Assembly: GCA_009929695.1 (NCBI GenBank)
Contig: RZZW01000002.1
Span: 96,527 to 160,526 of the forward strand
Source: Clostridia bacterium
GTDB lineage: Bacteria > Bacillota > Clostridia > Oscillospirales > Ruminococcaceae
Length of the DNA stretch: 64,000 nucleotides
Direction: 5' to 3'
Positions 32,651-41,788 of the stretch are shown here, piece by piece (positions within the stretch are counted from its first letter, which is position 1; every line of letters starts with the position of its first letter). The notes beneath the pieces were generated by a model. It was not told where the DNA came from, ran no database searches, and worked only from the letters and a program-made list of their open reading frames with translations. A program made the translations under genes and the position numbers.

Positions 32651-34087
32651 ATGAAGTATCTGCAAAAACTAGGTAAATCCCTGATGCTTCCGGTAGCTTG
32701 CTTACCCGTCGCCGGCATTTTGATGGGCATTGGCTATTGGATCGACCCGTCCGGATGGGGCGCAAACAACATTCTCGCCCTTATCCTTATCAAAGCGGGC
32801 GGCATACTTATCGACAACATGGCAATTCTTTTTGCTGTCGGCGTCGCCGTCGGTATGTCTGTTGACCAAGAGGGCACCTCGGCTCTCGCAGGCATCGTAT
32901 CCTGGCTCACCGTTCAGACGATGCTCTCGTCGGGCGTTGTTGCACTCATCACCGGCGCGGAGGCCAACGCGGCTTTCGGCAAAATCAACAACCAGTTCAT
33001 CGGTATCCTTTGCGGTATCATCGGTGCAACCTGCTATAACAAATTCCACAAAAGCAAGCTGCCCGACTGGCTCGCGTTCTTCAGCGGCCGCCGCAGCGTA
33101 GCCATCATGACAACACTTTTCACGCTGCTTGCGTGCGTTGTGCTGTTCTTTGTATGGCCTATCATCTACTCGGCACTTGTCGCGTTCGGCGAATTTATCA
33201 TGGGCTTTGGCGCAGTGGGCGCAGGTATCTACGCATTCTTCAACCGTCTGCTCATCCCTGTCGGGCTTCATCACGCTCTCAACAGCGTGTTCTGGTTTGA
33301 CGTTGCGGGCATCAATGACCTTGCAAAATTCTGGGGTCAGGCAGAGGGCGGCGTTATGGGTCAGACAGGTATGTACATGGCGGGCTTCTTCCCTGTCATG
33401 ATGTTCGGTCTGCCCGCAGCGGCACTTGCAATGTACCACACCTCTAAAGACAGCAAAAAGAAATACGCCGCCGGTATTCTTGGCGCGGCAGCACTTTGCT
33501 CGTTCTTCACAGGCGTCACAGAGCCGTTTGAGTTCTCGTTCATGTTTATCGCGCCTGTCCTTTACGGTATCCATGCAGTTTTGACAGGTATCTCGGCATT
33601 CGTAGTAGCACTTCTTCCTGCACGTGCGGGCTTCCAGTTCAGCGCAGGCTTTGTCGACTGGTTCCTTTCATTCAAGGCACCGTTCGCTGTAAATCCGTGG
33701 CTGCTCATTCCGGTAGGTCTTGTATTTGCAGTGCTCTACTATGTGATTTTCCGCATCGTTATTGTGAAGCTTAACCTCAAGACAATCGGCCGTGAGGACG
33801 ATGAAGCAAACGATGAAGAGCTTAGCGCAAAGCTTGCAAACAACGACTACACAGCCGTTGCACAGCAAATTCTTGCGGGCGTTGGCGGCAAAGAGAACGT
33901 AGTCTCTGTCGACAACTGCATCACCCGTCTGCGCCTTGAGGTCAAAGACCGCTTGGCAGTTGACGAAAAAGCCATCAAGGCAGCCGGCGTCGCAGGCGTT
34001 CTGCGCCCGGGCAAAACGAGCCTACAGGTAATCGTAGGCACACAGGTTCAGCACGTTGCCGACGAGTTCAAAAAGCTTGTTAAATAA
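32651..34087 (+). CDS. PTS EIICB transporter, glucose/N-acetylglucosamine type
   Basis: 478 residues. About ten membrane segments form EIIC (MLPVACLPVAGILMGIG start, GLHHALNSVFWF and FFTGVTEPFEFSFMF signatures), followed by a soluble EIIB domain with VDNCITRLRLEV, whose Cys is the phosphorylation site. It imports and phosphorylates a hexose, probably GlcNAc or glucose; the substrate is not decided by sequence. EIIA and HPr are encoded separately upstream. Confidence 0.88.
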   Translation: MKYLQKLGKSLMLPVACLPVAGILMGIGYWIDPSGWGANNILALILIKAGGILIDNMAILFAVGVAVGMSVDQEGTSALAGIVSWLTVQTMLSSGVVALITGAEANAAFGKINNQFIGILCGIIGATCYNKFHKSKLPDWLAFFSGRRSVAIMTTLFTLLACVVLFFVWPIIYSALVAFGEFIMGFGAVGAGIYAFFNRLLIPVGLHHALNSVFWFDVAGINDLAKFWGQAEGGVMGQTGMYMAGFFPVMMFGLPAAALAMYHTSKDSKKKYAAGILGAAALCSFFTGVTEPFEFSFMFIAPVLYGIHAVLTGISAFVVALLPARAGFQFSAGFVDWFLSFKAPFAVNPWLLIPVGLVFAVLYYVIFRIVIVKLNLKTIGREDDEANDEELSAKLANNDYTAVAQQILAGVGGKENVVSVDNCITRLRLEVKDRLAVDEKAIKAAGVAGVLRPGKTSLQVIVGTQVQHVADEFKKLVK

Positions 34088-34095
34088 TTAAACAA

Positions 34096-34130
34096 TAAAA
34101 ACCCGCAGATTTTATATCTGCGGGTTTTTC
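34096..34130. terminator. Terminator after the PTS operon
   Basis: AAAAACCCGCAGA and TCTGCGGGTTTTT form a stem with a 7-base loop, 9 bases after the EIICB stop, with A and T tracts on both sides. Confidence 0.92.
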
Positions 34131-34149
34131 GCGTTATTTAAGTGTGTGT

Positions 34150-34585
34150 TTGTAGGGGACGGCGTCCTCGACGTCCCGCTCTTGCAGAGGGCACTCTTGC
34201 AGAGGGCACTCTTGCAGAGGGCAGTGTGTCCCCCATGACGAGGCTTTTATGATGGAATAGCAACCTTTGTAGGGGCGAGCTGTGCTCGACCGTATGGTTT
34301 ACACATCGCCACGGCAACGGGTCGATGTAGGCATCGACCCCTACAAATGCGCCATGCTGCAAATTTGCGCCAAATTGCGGGCGGATATGGAATCCGCCCC
34401 TACCGTTTACCGTAAATTTACCGCGGATTGTAGAGGCGCGCATTGCGCGTCCGCGTGGTTTACACAATTTTACAACTTTCACGGTTGCTACGGCGGGAGC
34501 AAGCCCCCGCCGTACGGTTCACCGTGAATTTGCAAAAGATTGTAGGGGCGATTTACGAATCGCCCGCGCGGTTTGCGCGAATTTA
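34150..34585. repeat. Composite hairpin-repeat array (copy 1)
   Basis: Gene-free stretch between PTS and rhaA. It holds at least seven self-complementary modules framed by GTAGGGG or CCCCTAC, each with a different stem: GGGACG/CGTCCC, CGAGC/GCTCG, GGGTCGATG/CATCGACCC, GGGCGGAT/ATCCGCCC, GCGC-type, GGCGGG/CCCGCC and GGGCGATT/AATCGCCC. Three tandem CTCTTGCAGAGGGCA units follow the first. The same order recurs at 57.85 kb and, reversed, at 50.76 kb. Confidence 0.8.
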
Positions 34586-34589
34586 CATT

Positions 34590-35840
34590 TTACCTCTTGC
34601 TCAAAACCTCTGCCTCATACTCCTTCACAACCGCATACCAGCTCTCATCCGCCGGCACGCCTTGTGTTTCGCAGTAGTGCTCCCAAATGTCGCCGAACGG
34701 CAGGGTTTTCGCTTCTTCCATCAGCATTAAACGCTGTGTGAAATCGCCGTCCTCTTGGCATTTTTTCAGCCTTTCGTTCGGCTGCAAAAGCGCGAAAAGC
34801 AAGCCCTTTTGCGCATTGCGTGTGCCAATTACCCACGCGGCTATGCGGTTAATTGACGCGTCGAAAAAGTCAAGCCCGATGAGCACCTTGTCGAGCGCGT
34901 CGTTGCGCACGATTTCCTTGCAAATCTCCTTCAATTCATCGTCAAAAAGCACTACGTGGTCCGAATCCCAACGCACGGGGCGTGTTACATGAAGCGGAAT
35001 TTTGTCAAAGAACGGCAGCAGCGCGGGAATTTTGTCGCTCACGACCTCTGTGGGGTGATAATGGCCGTTGTCGAGCAGATTATAAACGCCCTTGTGCGTG
35101 GCGGCGTAGCTCATGTAAAATTCGTTTGAGCCGACTGTGTAGCTCTCGACGCCGACGGCGAAAACCTTGCTTTCGACGCAGTCGATTACGTTCGGGCAGC
35201 TTTCAGCAAAGATTTTGTCGAGCGAGTCTTTAAGGCGCAGGCGCGGGGTTAAGCGGTCGGACGGAATGTCCTTGTAGCCGTCGGGAATCCACACGTTATT
35301 GAGCACCTTGTCGCCGAGCTGTGCGCCTATTTCGTTCGCGATGCGGCGGCTTGCGATGCAGTGGTTTATCCAAAATTTGCGCACCTTTTCGTCGGGGCTT
35401 GACAGTGAAAGTCCGTCCTTCATCATTGGGTGGGAGAAAACTGTCGGGTTAAAATCTATGCCAAATCCGTTCTCTTTTGCGAACTCTACCCACGGCGCAA
35501 AATGCTTGTATTCCTGCTTGTCGCGGTCTACCCAGCCGCCGTTTTCGTCTGTAAAAATGGCGTAGCACGCGTGAAGATTTATGCGTTTTTTGCCCGGAAT
35601 AAGGCTTGCGGCTTTTAAGAAATCTGCTTTAAGCTCGTCAAAGCTGCGCGCCTTGCCGATATAATTGCCTGTCACGGCAAGTCCGTCGCCCGCGCCGCCC
35701 TGCTCGTTGTCGAAGCCTGTCACGTCGTCGCCCTGCCAGCAGTGAATTGAAATCGGCTTGCCCGACAGCTTTTCAAGCGCGCCGTCAACGTCAACGCCCA
35801 TTGCCGCGTATTTTGCTTTTGCTTCATCGTATCTTGTCAT
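34590..35840 (-). CDS. rhaA: L-rhamnose isomerase
   Basis: 416 residues, full length. [35 protein letters not shown]-type VWIPDGYKD and [10 protein letters not shown] supply the conserved metal-binding and active-site residues of RhaA, which converts L-rhamnose to L-rhamnulose in the cytoplasm. The gene overlaps rhaB by 4 bases and is transcribed after it. No transporter, aldolase or regulator for rhamnose is present nearby. Confidence 0.95.
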   Translation of the reverse strand: MTRYDEAKAKYAAMGVDVDGALEKLSGKPISIHCWQGDDVTGFDNEQGGAGDGLAVTGNYIGKARSFDELKADFLKAASLIPGKKRINLHACYAIFTDENGGWVDRDKQEYKHFAPWVEFAKENGFGIDFNPTVFSHPMMKDGLSLSSPDEKVRKFWINHCIASRRIANEIGAQLGDKVLNNVWIPDGYKDIPSDRLTPRLRLKDSLDKIFAESCPNVIDCVESKVFAVGVESYTVGSNEFYMSYAATHKGVYNLLDNGHYHPTEVVSDKIPALLPFFDKIPLHVTRPVRWDSDHVVLFDDELKEICKEIVRNDALDKVLIGLDFFDASINRIAAWVIGTRNAQKGLLFALLQPNERLKKCQEDGDFTQRLMLMEEAKTLPFGDIWEHYCETQGVPADESWYAVVKEYEAEVLSKR

Positions 35841-37225
35841 GGCTTTATCTCCTTTATTTCAAAGCTTAATTTTATCGCGGCGCGCGCCGCGTGTAAGCTT
35901 TTGTATTCGTTTTTCGCTATCATTTGCGCCATTAAATTGCCGAGCGCCGTGCCCTCTGTGGGGCCTGCAAACACCGTCAAGCCCGTGGCTTTCGCAGTTA
36001 ATTCGTTTAGGTAGCCGTCCTTTGAGCCGCCGCCGACGATGTTTATGCTTGTGTATTTTTTGCCGGTGAGCGCCGAAAGCTGTTTTATCGCCTCGGCATA
36101 TCCGAGCGCAAGGCTTTTATAAACGCACTGCACAGTCTCCCCTATCGTGCTTGGCACAGCTTGATTTGTGGCTTCACAATAAGCTTTTACGGCGTCTATC
36201 ATGCTTGTTGGTGCCAAAAAGCTCTCGTCGTTTACGTCGACAATGCTGTCAAAGCCGCCCGCCTCACGCGCCATTTGTTCAAGCTCGGCAAATGAATATT
36301 TTTTGTCAAGATTGCGCCGAATGGACTGTATCATCCACAGCCCCATGATGTTTTTTAAGTAGCGATATCGGTATTCAAACCCGCCCTCGTTTGTGAAATT
36401 TGCGGCGGCGCTTTGCGGCGAGGTGAGCGGGGCTTCGTTTTCAACGCCGAGCAAGCTCCACGTTCCGCTTGAAATGTACACCGCGTTGTCGTCGCGCGCA
36501 GGCACGGCGAGGAACGCGCTGCCTGTGTCGTGCGTGGCGGGCAGCACCACCGTGCAGTCAAAGCCGACTTTATTTTTTATTTCGTCAGACAAATTGCCTA
36601 CGGCGGTTTTTGGCATGCTCAATTCGCCAAAAAGCTTTTGCGGCAGGCCGAGCGCGTCGATTAGCGGCATATCCCACGTTTTTTCGGCGGCGTTTACAAG
36701 CGCGGTGCTTGTGGCGTTTGTGTACTCCTGCTTTTTCACGCCCGTGAGCAAAAAGCCAAAGTAGTCGGGTATCATGAGCAGGCTTTGGGCGTTTTGCAAA
36801 AGCTGCGGAGCTTCTTTTTTGAGCGCCAAAAGCTGATAAACCGTATTGAACGGCTGATATTGTATGCCTGTTTTTGCGTATAGCTCGTCAAATGGATAGG
36901 CGCTTTTCATGCCCTCGGTGCGCTTGTCGCGGTATGCCACGGTGTCGCCGATGAGATTGTCGTTTGCGTCGAGCAGCGCAAAATCGACAGCCCACGTGTC
37001 GATGCCCATTGTGACAGGGATTTTGCCCGCCGCCTTGCACGCCTGCATACCTTTGATAATGCTGTCGAAAAGCGCGGAGGTGTCCCAGCAGAGGTGTCCG
37101 TTTTTTTCGATGAGATTATTTTCAAAGCGGTACATTTCCTCAAGGCATATTTTTCCGTTTTCGACATGCCCGAGCATATGCCGCCCGCTCGACGCTCCGA
37201 TGTCCACAGCCAAATAATAATTCAT
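35837..37225 (-). CDS. rhaB: Rhamnulokinase
   Basis: 462 residues of the FGGY kinase fold: [12 protein letters not shown] (phosphate 1), [40 protein letters not shown] and [17 protein letters not shown]. It phosphorylates L-rhamnulose. AAGGAAGG precedes the ATG and an AT-rich TATATA-like region lies upstream. It forms a two-gene operon with rhaA. Confidence 0.95.
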   Translation of the reverse strand: MNYYLAVDIGASSGRHMLGHVENGKICLEEMYRFENNLIEKNGHLCWDTSALFDSIIKGMQACKAAGKIPVTMGIDTWAVDFALLDANDNLIGDTVAYRDKRTEGMKSAYPFDELYAKTGIQYQPFNTVYQLLALKKEAPQLLQNAQSLLMIPDYFGFLLTGVKKQEYTNATSTALVNAAEKTWDMPLIDALGLPQKLFGELSMPKTAVGNLSDEIKNKVGFDCTVVLPATHDTGSAFLAVPARDDNAVYISSGTWSLLGVENEAPLTSPQSAAANFTNEGGFEYRYRYLKNIMGLWMIQSIRRNLDKKYSFAELEQMAREAGGFDSIVDVNDESFLAPTSMIDAVKAYCEATNQAVPSTIGETVQCVYKSLALGYAEAIKQLSALTGKKYTSINIVGGGSKDGYLNELTAKATGLTVFAGPTEGTALGNLMAQMIAKNEYKSLHAARAAIKLSFEIKEIKP

Positions 37226-37276
37226 GGTGCACCTTCCTTATATAATGTATATGTTCACACGATTTTACAACGCGCA

Positions 37277-37311
37277 TTGTAGGGGACGGCGTCCTCGACG
37301 TCCCGCTTAGG
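37277..37311. repeat. Single hairpin repeat (GTAGGGGACGG... module)
   Basis: One module of the GTAGGG-framed family with the GGGACG/CGTCCC stem, nearly identical to those at 34151, 43675 and 46300. It lies upstream of rhaB in the 230-base gap before the DUF6179 gene. Confidence 0.8.
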
Positions 37312-37377
37312 CTTGCACAAACTCACCCCATACTTCGTGGGCGTTCCTATATCTACATTATAATTTATACCAAAAAT

Positions 37378-37419
37378 AAAACAAGGACGCTGTTTTCATT
37401 AAAAACGCGTCCTTGTTTA
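37378..37419. terminator. Bidirectional terminator downstream of the DUF6179 gene region
   Basis: AAACAAGGACGC and GCGTCCTTGTTT pair with an inner GTTTT/AAAAC extension; A and T tracts lie on both sides. It ends the leftward DUF6323-DUF6179 operon. Confidence 0.85.
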
Positions 37420-37454
37420 ACTAAAATGTATTGATTTTGTGGTTATGCTCAATA

Positions 37455-38342
37455 TTATGGGTTTAATTTCGTGAAAATGCCGTTTAGGCCGCCGAAATCG
37501 CGGGCGGCTATGATTCTTGGCGTGAGGCTTTGCACGGCGATGGACATATACTCGCGTGCAAAGGGGCTGTTTATTTTTAGCTCGGCGCACGCTTTTTTGG
37601 CGGCTGCGGCGAGGGCGGCGGATATCTGCGCGGCTGTAATTGGGTCGAAAATTTTTGCTAAATCGGCGAGCGCTATTTCGTCTATATGAAGCGTAAAAAC
37701 ATCACCGCCCAAAAGTGCGAGAGCGGCGGCGTTGGCGGCGACAGGCTCATATAAATTTACAAGCAGCACCTTATAGCCCGCGCAATAAGCCGTCAAAAGT
37801 GTGTTTACCCTTTGCGGGTCAAACGCGTTAAGCAGCGTGTTTTCCGCATGCAAACGCTCGAGCCAGCTCGAGATATAATCTATACCTAGCAGCGTTTCGG
37901 GCGTGGGTTGGCATAGCTGATAATCAATGTCGCCGAAGGTTCTGTGCGCAAAAAACCGTATGTCGTAAGCCTTAAAGCCCGCGCCGATGCTCGCCACTGT
38001 GTCTCGCATTGATATGCTTTCGGCGTTTGGCATTTCGCTTAAAATATCGCGCCAAAGCCGCTTTGCACATTTGAGCTTTGCGGCGGCAATATCCTTTCCG
38101 CTTTCAAATTCAGCGTCAATATCAGTGTCATTAAGGCTTGGGAGGGTACGCGTGCCGCCTGCGGTGTCGAGGCGCAAGATGTAGCATATCGACATCAGCA
38201 GCTCGCGGGCTGTCTCCGTGCGCACGGAGGTGTCGCCGCCTGTGTACAGCGCCGTTTGACGCGCAAGCAAGCCCCAAAGCTTTGCCTGTGCGGGGGCGGC
38301 GTCGGCATTATTGCCAAAAATCGCCAATGCGTCGTTACTCAT
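37455..38342 (-). CDS. DUF6179 protein
   Basis: 295 residues, mostly helical and Ala-rich. The N-terminal AQAKLWGLLARQTALYTGGDTSVRTETA and the middle DYISSWLERLHAENTLLNAF match my recollection of DUF6179, found beside DUF6323 in Clostridia. The function is unknown. It overlaps the upstream DUF6323 gene by 8 bases. Confidence 0.72.
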   Translation of the reverse strand: MSNDALAIFGNNADAAPAQAKLWGLLARQTALYTGGDTSVRTETARELLMSICYILRLDTAGGTRTLPSLNDTDIDAEFESGKDIAAAKLKCAKRLWRDILSEMPNAESISMRDTVASIGAGFKAYDIRFFAHRTFGDIDYQLCQPTPETLLGIDYISSWLERLHAENTLLNAFDPQRVNTLLTAYCAGYKVLLVNLYEPVAANAAALALLGGDVFTLHIDEIALADLAKIFDPITAAQISAALAAAAKKACAELKINSPFAREYMSIAVQSLTPRIIAARDFGGLNGIFTKLNP

Positions 38343-38721
38343 ATTCCCTCACAAGCTTTTTCATTTCGCGCGGGTCGATGTCCGCGATATAACGCGTGCT
38401 ACCGCCGGCTTTGCCGTCAAAAAGCGTCGCCATTGCGCACAAAAGGCCGTCGTCGGTTATGCTGTCGTGGCACTCGCTTTTAAAATGGTAGAAGATATCC
38501 TGCAATTCGGCAAGCGTGCTCTCGTAATTGTGGCTGTCGAGATACGGCGACGCGCAAAATTTTATGACGAGCTGCTGCAAAATGCCCTCACCGAACTCAA
38601 TTCTGCCTGTATTCGCAAGCGCCTTCACGCGCCTTTCGTTAAGCGCGAGCATCTGCGTCTGCGTGAGCGCCAATCCAAAGCGGTTTGTGGCGGTATTTAT
38701 TAATTCAAGCGATTTTTCCAT
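38335..38721 (-). CDS. DUF6323 protein
   Basis: 128 residues with FGLALTQTQMLALNERRVKAL and the LAELQDIFYHFKSECHDSITDDGLL segment of the DUF6323 family. It is co-transcribed with the DUF6179 gene; a TTGCTC/TATAAA promoter-like pair lies upstream. Conserved pairing suggests a shared role, not known to me. Confidence 0.72.
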   Translation of the reverse strand: MEKSLELINTATNRFGLALTQTQMLALNERRVKALANTGRIEFGEGILQQLVIKFCASPYLDSHNYESTLAELQDIFYHFKSECHDSITDDGLLCAMATLFDGKAGGSTRYIADIDPREMKKLVREYE

Positions 38722-38773
38722 TTACATTCACCTCTTTATACATAATGTGCCTTTTGGAGCAAATTTACAAGAC

Positions 38774-38802
38774 TTGACTTTTTTGTCATTTTGTGGTAAT
38801 AT
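38774..38802 (+). promoter_or_regulatory. Promoter reading into a perfect hairpin repeat
   Basis: TTGACT, 17 bases, TAATAT on the plus strand, ending 20 bases before the long inverted repeat at 38823. The next plus-strand gene is 300 bases away, so a short hairpin RNA could be the main product. Confidence 0.5.
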
Positions 38803-38822
38803 ATATGTGGAAAAATATGCAC

Positions 38823-38956
38823 AGTAGGGCGGGGGCTTGCTCCCGCCGAAACTTACGGCGGATTGTTTCAACGGCGGGAGCAAGCCCCCGCCCTACTGTG
38901 CACGCTGTAAAAATTTCGCAAACCTAAGCGGGACGGGAAACCCGTCCCCTACGATG
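38823..38956. repeat. Inverted pair of GTAGGGCGGGGG modules plus a GGGACGGG module
   Basis: GTAGGGCGGGGGCTTGCTCC... and its exact complement flank about 25 bases, giving two nested 25-base arms that can also fold singly. A further module with GGGACGGG/CCCGTCCC ends in CCCCTAC. The intergenic region between DUF6323 and marR has no gene. Confidence 0.8.
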
Positions 38957-39042
38957 CACGTTGCGAGTTTTAACCTCCCCTCCTTTTCAAAGGAGGCTTT
39001 TTTATTTTTATGAACAATTTTTTTAATATTTCGCACATGATA

Positions 39043-39087
39043 TTGACAATAAGCTTATTGCGCTATAAAATAGTTAAGCATCTTAAC
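39043..39087 (+). promoter_or_regulatory. marR promoter with two palindromic operators
   Basis: TTGACA (39043-39048), 17 bases, TAAAAT (39066-39071). A perfect palindrome CAATAAGCTTATTG (39047-39060) overlaps the -35 and spacer. A second, GTTAAGCATCTTAAC (39073-39087), covers the start site. Both suit MarR autorepression. Confidence 0.75.
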
Positions 39088-39105
39088 CATTAAGGAGTGA
39101 AACAA

Positions 39106-39582
39106 TTGAAATGCGATCATCTTGACGAGCACGCTTTGCGGATGTTCAAGTGTGCGAATGAATTTGTTGCGGCGTGGCACAGCATTACGCCGGACGACGC
39201 CGTAAGCAAGCGGCAGTTCCACGCGCTTGGCACCATTGCGTTTATGCAGCACACGCGCAAATGCGGCATTACAACAAGCGACCTTGCGGCGAAAATAGGC
39301 GTGTCGCTGCCTGCAGTGAGCCAAAACGTATCGACACTTGTCGATTTTGGCCTGCTTGAACGCGTGCCGGACAAAGACGACAGGCGCGTTTTATACCTTA
39401 AAATAACAAAGCAGGGCGACGAGGCAATGCATAACGCAATGAAAAAGCTGCTTGGCTATCTTGACGAGGCGACCGCCGGAATGAATTGCGACGCACTTTG
39501 CGAAAACCTGACACAGTTTACGGCTGCCGTGCATAAGGTGGCCGAAATGACCAACAAAGGAGAGACTAAACCGAATGCTTAA
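39106..39582 (+). CDS. MarR-family transcriptional regulator
   Basis: 158 residues from TTG 39106, chosen because AAGGAG lies 8 bases upstream; the tracked GTG overlaps it. The winged helix ITTSDLAAKIGVSLPAVSQNVSTLVDFGLLERVPDKDDRRVLYLKIT is typical. It precedes and overlaps the ABC exporter genes and probably represses the operon until a drug or other ligand binds. Confidence 0.9.
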   Translation: MKCDHLDEHALRMFKCANEFVAAWHSITPDDAVSKRQFHALGTIAFMQHTRKCGITTSDLAAKIGVSLPAVSQNVSTLVDFGLLERVPDKDDRRVLYLKITKQGDEAMHNAMKKLLGYLDEATAGMNCDALCENLTQFTAAVHKVAEMTNKGETKPNA

Positions 39583-41788
39583 AATCAGAAGATACATGAA
39601 GCCGTATATCTCGCTTCTTGTTGTGGCGGTGGCGCTGCTGTTTGGGCAGGCGCTTATGAACCTTGAGCTGCCGAACATGATGAGCGACATCGTGAACAAC
39701 GGCATACAAAAGGGCGGCATAACGGAATGTGCGCCAAAGGCAATAAGCGACACAAGCATGCAGCTTATGCAGACGTTTATGACAGACGATGAAAAGACGC
39801 TTGTGAACGAGCATTATTCCGCAAACACAGACGGCTCTGCAAACGAAAAATATCCTAATGCAACCGAAAAAACACTTGTCGAAAACAAGGTCGACAAGGA
39901 CACTCAAGCAAAGCTTGACACCGCGTTTGCGCACGCTTCATACGCGTTTGTGCAGGTGATGTCCGACGTTGCCGAGCAGAGTGGGAAGAGCATGAGCGGC
40001 GGGTCTGACTCGTCAAACGCGACGCTTGATATGTCGGCTATGGCGCAGGTTCTGCCGATGCTCGCAATGCTGCCGGACGGCACTGTGCAAAAGGCGATAG
40101 ACGTTTCCGCCGCGACAGCCGACACAATGACGACGCAGACGGGCGCTATAATTGCAAAAAGCCTTTACGTGGAGCTTGGCGCGGACACCGATTCCATTCA
40201 GACAAGCTACATTTGGGCGGCGGGTGTAAAGATGATTTTATTCTGTCTGATGGTAGTCGCGTGCGCAATCGGCGCGGGCTACTGCTTGAGCCGATTCGGC
40301 GCGGGCATCGCGCGTGATTTGCGCGGCGACGTGTTCAAGCGTGTAACTTCATTCACGAATAACGAGATGGATAAATTCAGCACTGCTAGCCTTATCACAC
40401 GCTCGACAAACGACATCACGCAGGTGCAGATGTTCTTCACGATGGGGCTTCGCATGCTGTGCTTTGCGCCTATAATGGGCATCGGCGGGCTTGTGATGGC
40501 GCTGCGCAAGAGCACATCTATGGCGTGGCTGCTGGCGCTTGCAGTTATACTTTTGCTGTGCTTAATCGGCACGCTGCTCATTGTGGCAGTGCCGAAATTC
40601 AAAAAAATGCAGACTCTTGTTGACCGCTTAAACCTAGTCAGCCGCGAGAGTCTCTCGGGCATGATGGTTATACGCGCGTTTGCCACGCAGGACTTTGAGG
40701 AAAAGCGCTTTGACGACGCCAACAACGACCTCACCTCAAACACCCTTTTTGTCAACCGCGCAATGGCTGTAATGATGCCGTTTATGACGCTTATAATGAA
40801 CGGCCTCATGCTGCTCATCGTATGGGTTGGCGCACATCAGATATCCGAGAGCAGCATGCAGGTTGGCGACATGATGGCGTTCATGCAGTACGCCATGCAC
40901 GTTGTAATGAGCTTTTTGTTTGTGAGCATGATGTTTGTAATGCTGCCGCGCGCGAGCGTTTCGGCAGAGCGTATAAGCGAAGTGCTTGACACAAAGAGCA
41001 CCGTAACAGACCCCGAGCAGCCAAAGCACCTTCCCGCTGACCTTTCGGCGAGCATCAAATTTGACGACGTTTCGTTTAGATACGAGGGCGCGGAGGAGGA
41101 CGTTTTATCACACATCAGCTTCACCGCGCAGCCAGGGCAGACGACGGCGTTCATCGGCTCAACAGGCAGCGGCAAATCAACGCTCATCAACCTTATCCCG
41201 CGTTTTTACGATGTTACACAGGGTAGCATAAAAATTGACGGCGTTGACATTCGCGACATAACACAGCATGAGCTGCGCGAAAGAATAGGCTATGTGCCGC
41301 AAAAGGGCGTGCTGTTTACAGGCGACATAAACTCTAACCTGCGCTACGGCAACGCAGACGCGAGCGAGGAGCTTATTGTCGAGGCCGCAAAGGTAGCTCA
41401 GGCTGACGACTTTGTGCAGAAGCTTGACGACGGCTACGAAACAAGCGTCGCACAGGGCGGCACAAACGTCTCCGGCGGTCAGCGTCAGCGCCTTTCGATT
41501 GCGCGTGCGCTTGTTAAAAAATCTCCGATTTATATTTTTGACGACACCTTCAGCGCGCTTGACTTCAAGACAGACGCGACACTTCGCAAGGCACTGAAGG
41601 GCTACACCACAAACGCCACAGTGCTCATAGTGGCACAGCGCATATCCACCATAATGACAGCTGAACAGATAGTTGTTCTCGACGAGGGCAAAATTGCGGG
41701 CATCGGCACACATAAAGAGCTTTTGAAAACCTGCAAAACCTATCGCGAGATAGCTCAAAGCCAGCTAACAGAGGAGGAACTTGCATAA
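39575..41788 (+). CDS. Heterodimeric ABC exporter subunit A (degenerate ATP site partner)
   Basis: 737 residues. Six membrane helices with a large extracellular insert after TM1 (about residues 40-205), then an ATPase domain: GSTGSGKST, VSGGQRQRLS, and IYIFDDTFSALD in which Asp replaces the catalytic Glu. That substitution marks one degenerate site, as in BmrCD/TM287-288 exporters. It overlaps marR and the second subunit gene. Likely multidrug or peptide export. Confidence 0.9.
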   Translation: MLKIRRYMKPYISLLVVAVALLFGQALMNLELPNMMSDIVNNGIQKGGITECAPKAISDTSMQLMQTFMTDDEKTLVNEHYSANTDGSANEKYPNATEKTLVENKVDKDTQAKLDTAFAHASYAFVQVMSDVAEQSGKSMSGGSDSSNATLDMSAMAQVLPMLAMLPDGTVQKAIDVSAATADTMTTQTGAIIAKSLYVELGADTDSIQTSYIWAAGVKMILFCLMVVACAIGAGYCLSRFGAGIARDLRGDVFKRVTSFTNNEMDKFSTASLITRSTNDITQVQMFFTMGLRMLCFAPIMGIGGLVMALRKSTSMAWLLALAVILLLCLIGTLLIVAVPKFKKMQTLVDRLNLVSRESLSGMMVIRAFATQDFEEKRFDDANNDLTSNTLFVNRAMAVMMPFMTLIMNGLMLLIVWVGAHQISESSMQVGDMMAFMQYAMHVVMSFLFVSMMFVMLPRASVSAERISEVLDTKSTVTDPEQPKHLPADLSASIKFDDVSFRYEGAEEDVLSHISFTAQPGQTTAFIGSTGSGKSTLINLIPRFYDVTQGSIKIDGVDIRDITQHELRERIGYVPQKGVLFTGDINSNLRYGNADASEELIVEAAKVAQADDFVQKLDDGYETSVAQGGTNVSGGQRQRLSIARALVKKSPIYIFDDTFSALDFKTDATLRKALKGYTTNATVLIVAQRISTIMTAEQIVVLDEGKIAGIGTHKELLKTCKTYREIAQSQLTEEELA

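Noticed and set aside
32702-33574. 290-codon minus-strand ORF opposite the PTS EIICB gene
   Set aside because: Cys/His/Arg-rich composition typical of an antisense frame of a membrane-protein gene; no motif.
34150-34585. CRISPR-like array of repeats
   Set aside because: Units are palindromic, variable in sequence and spacing, and face both directions; no cas genes are nearby.
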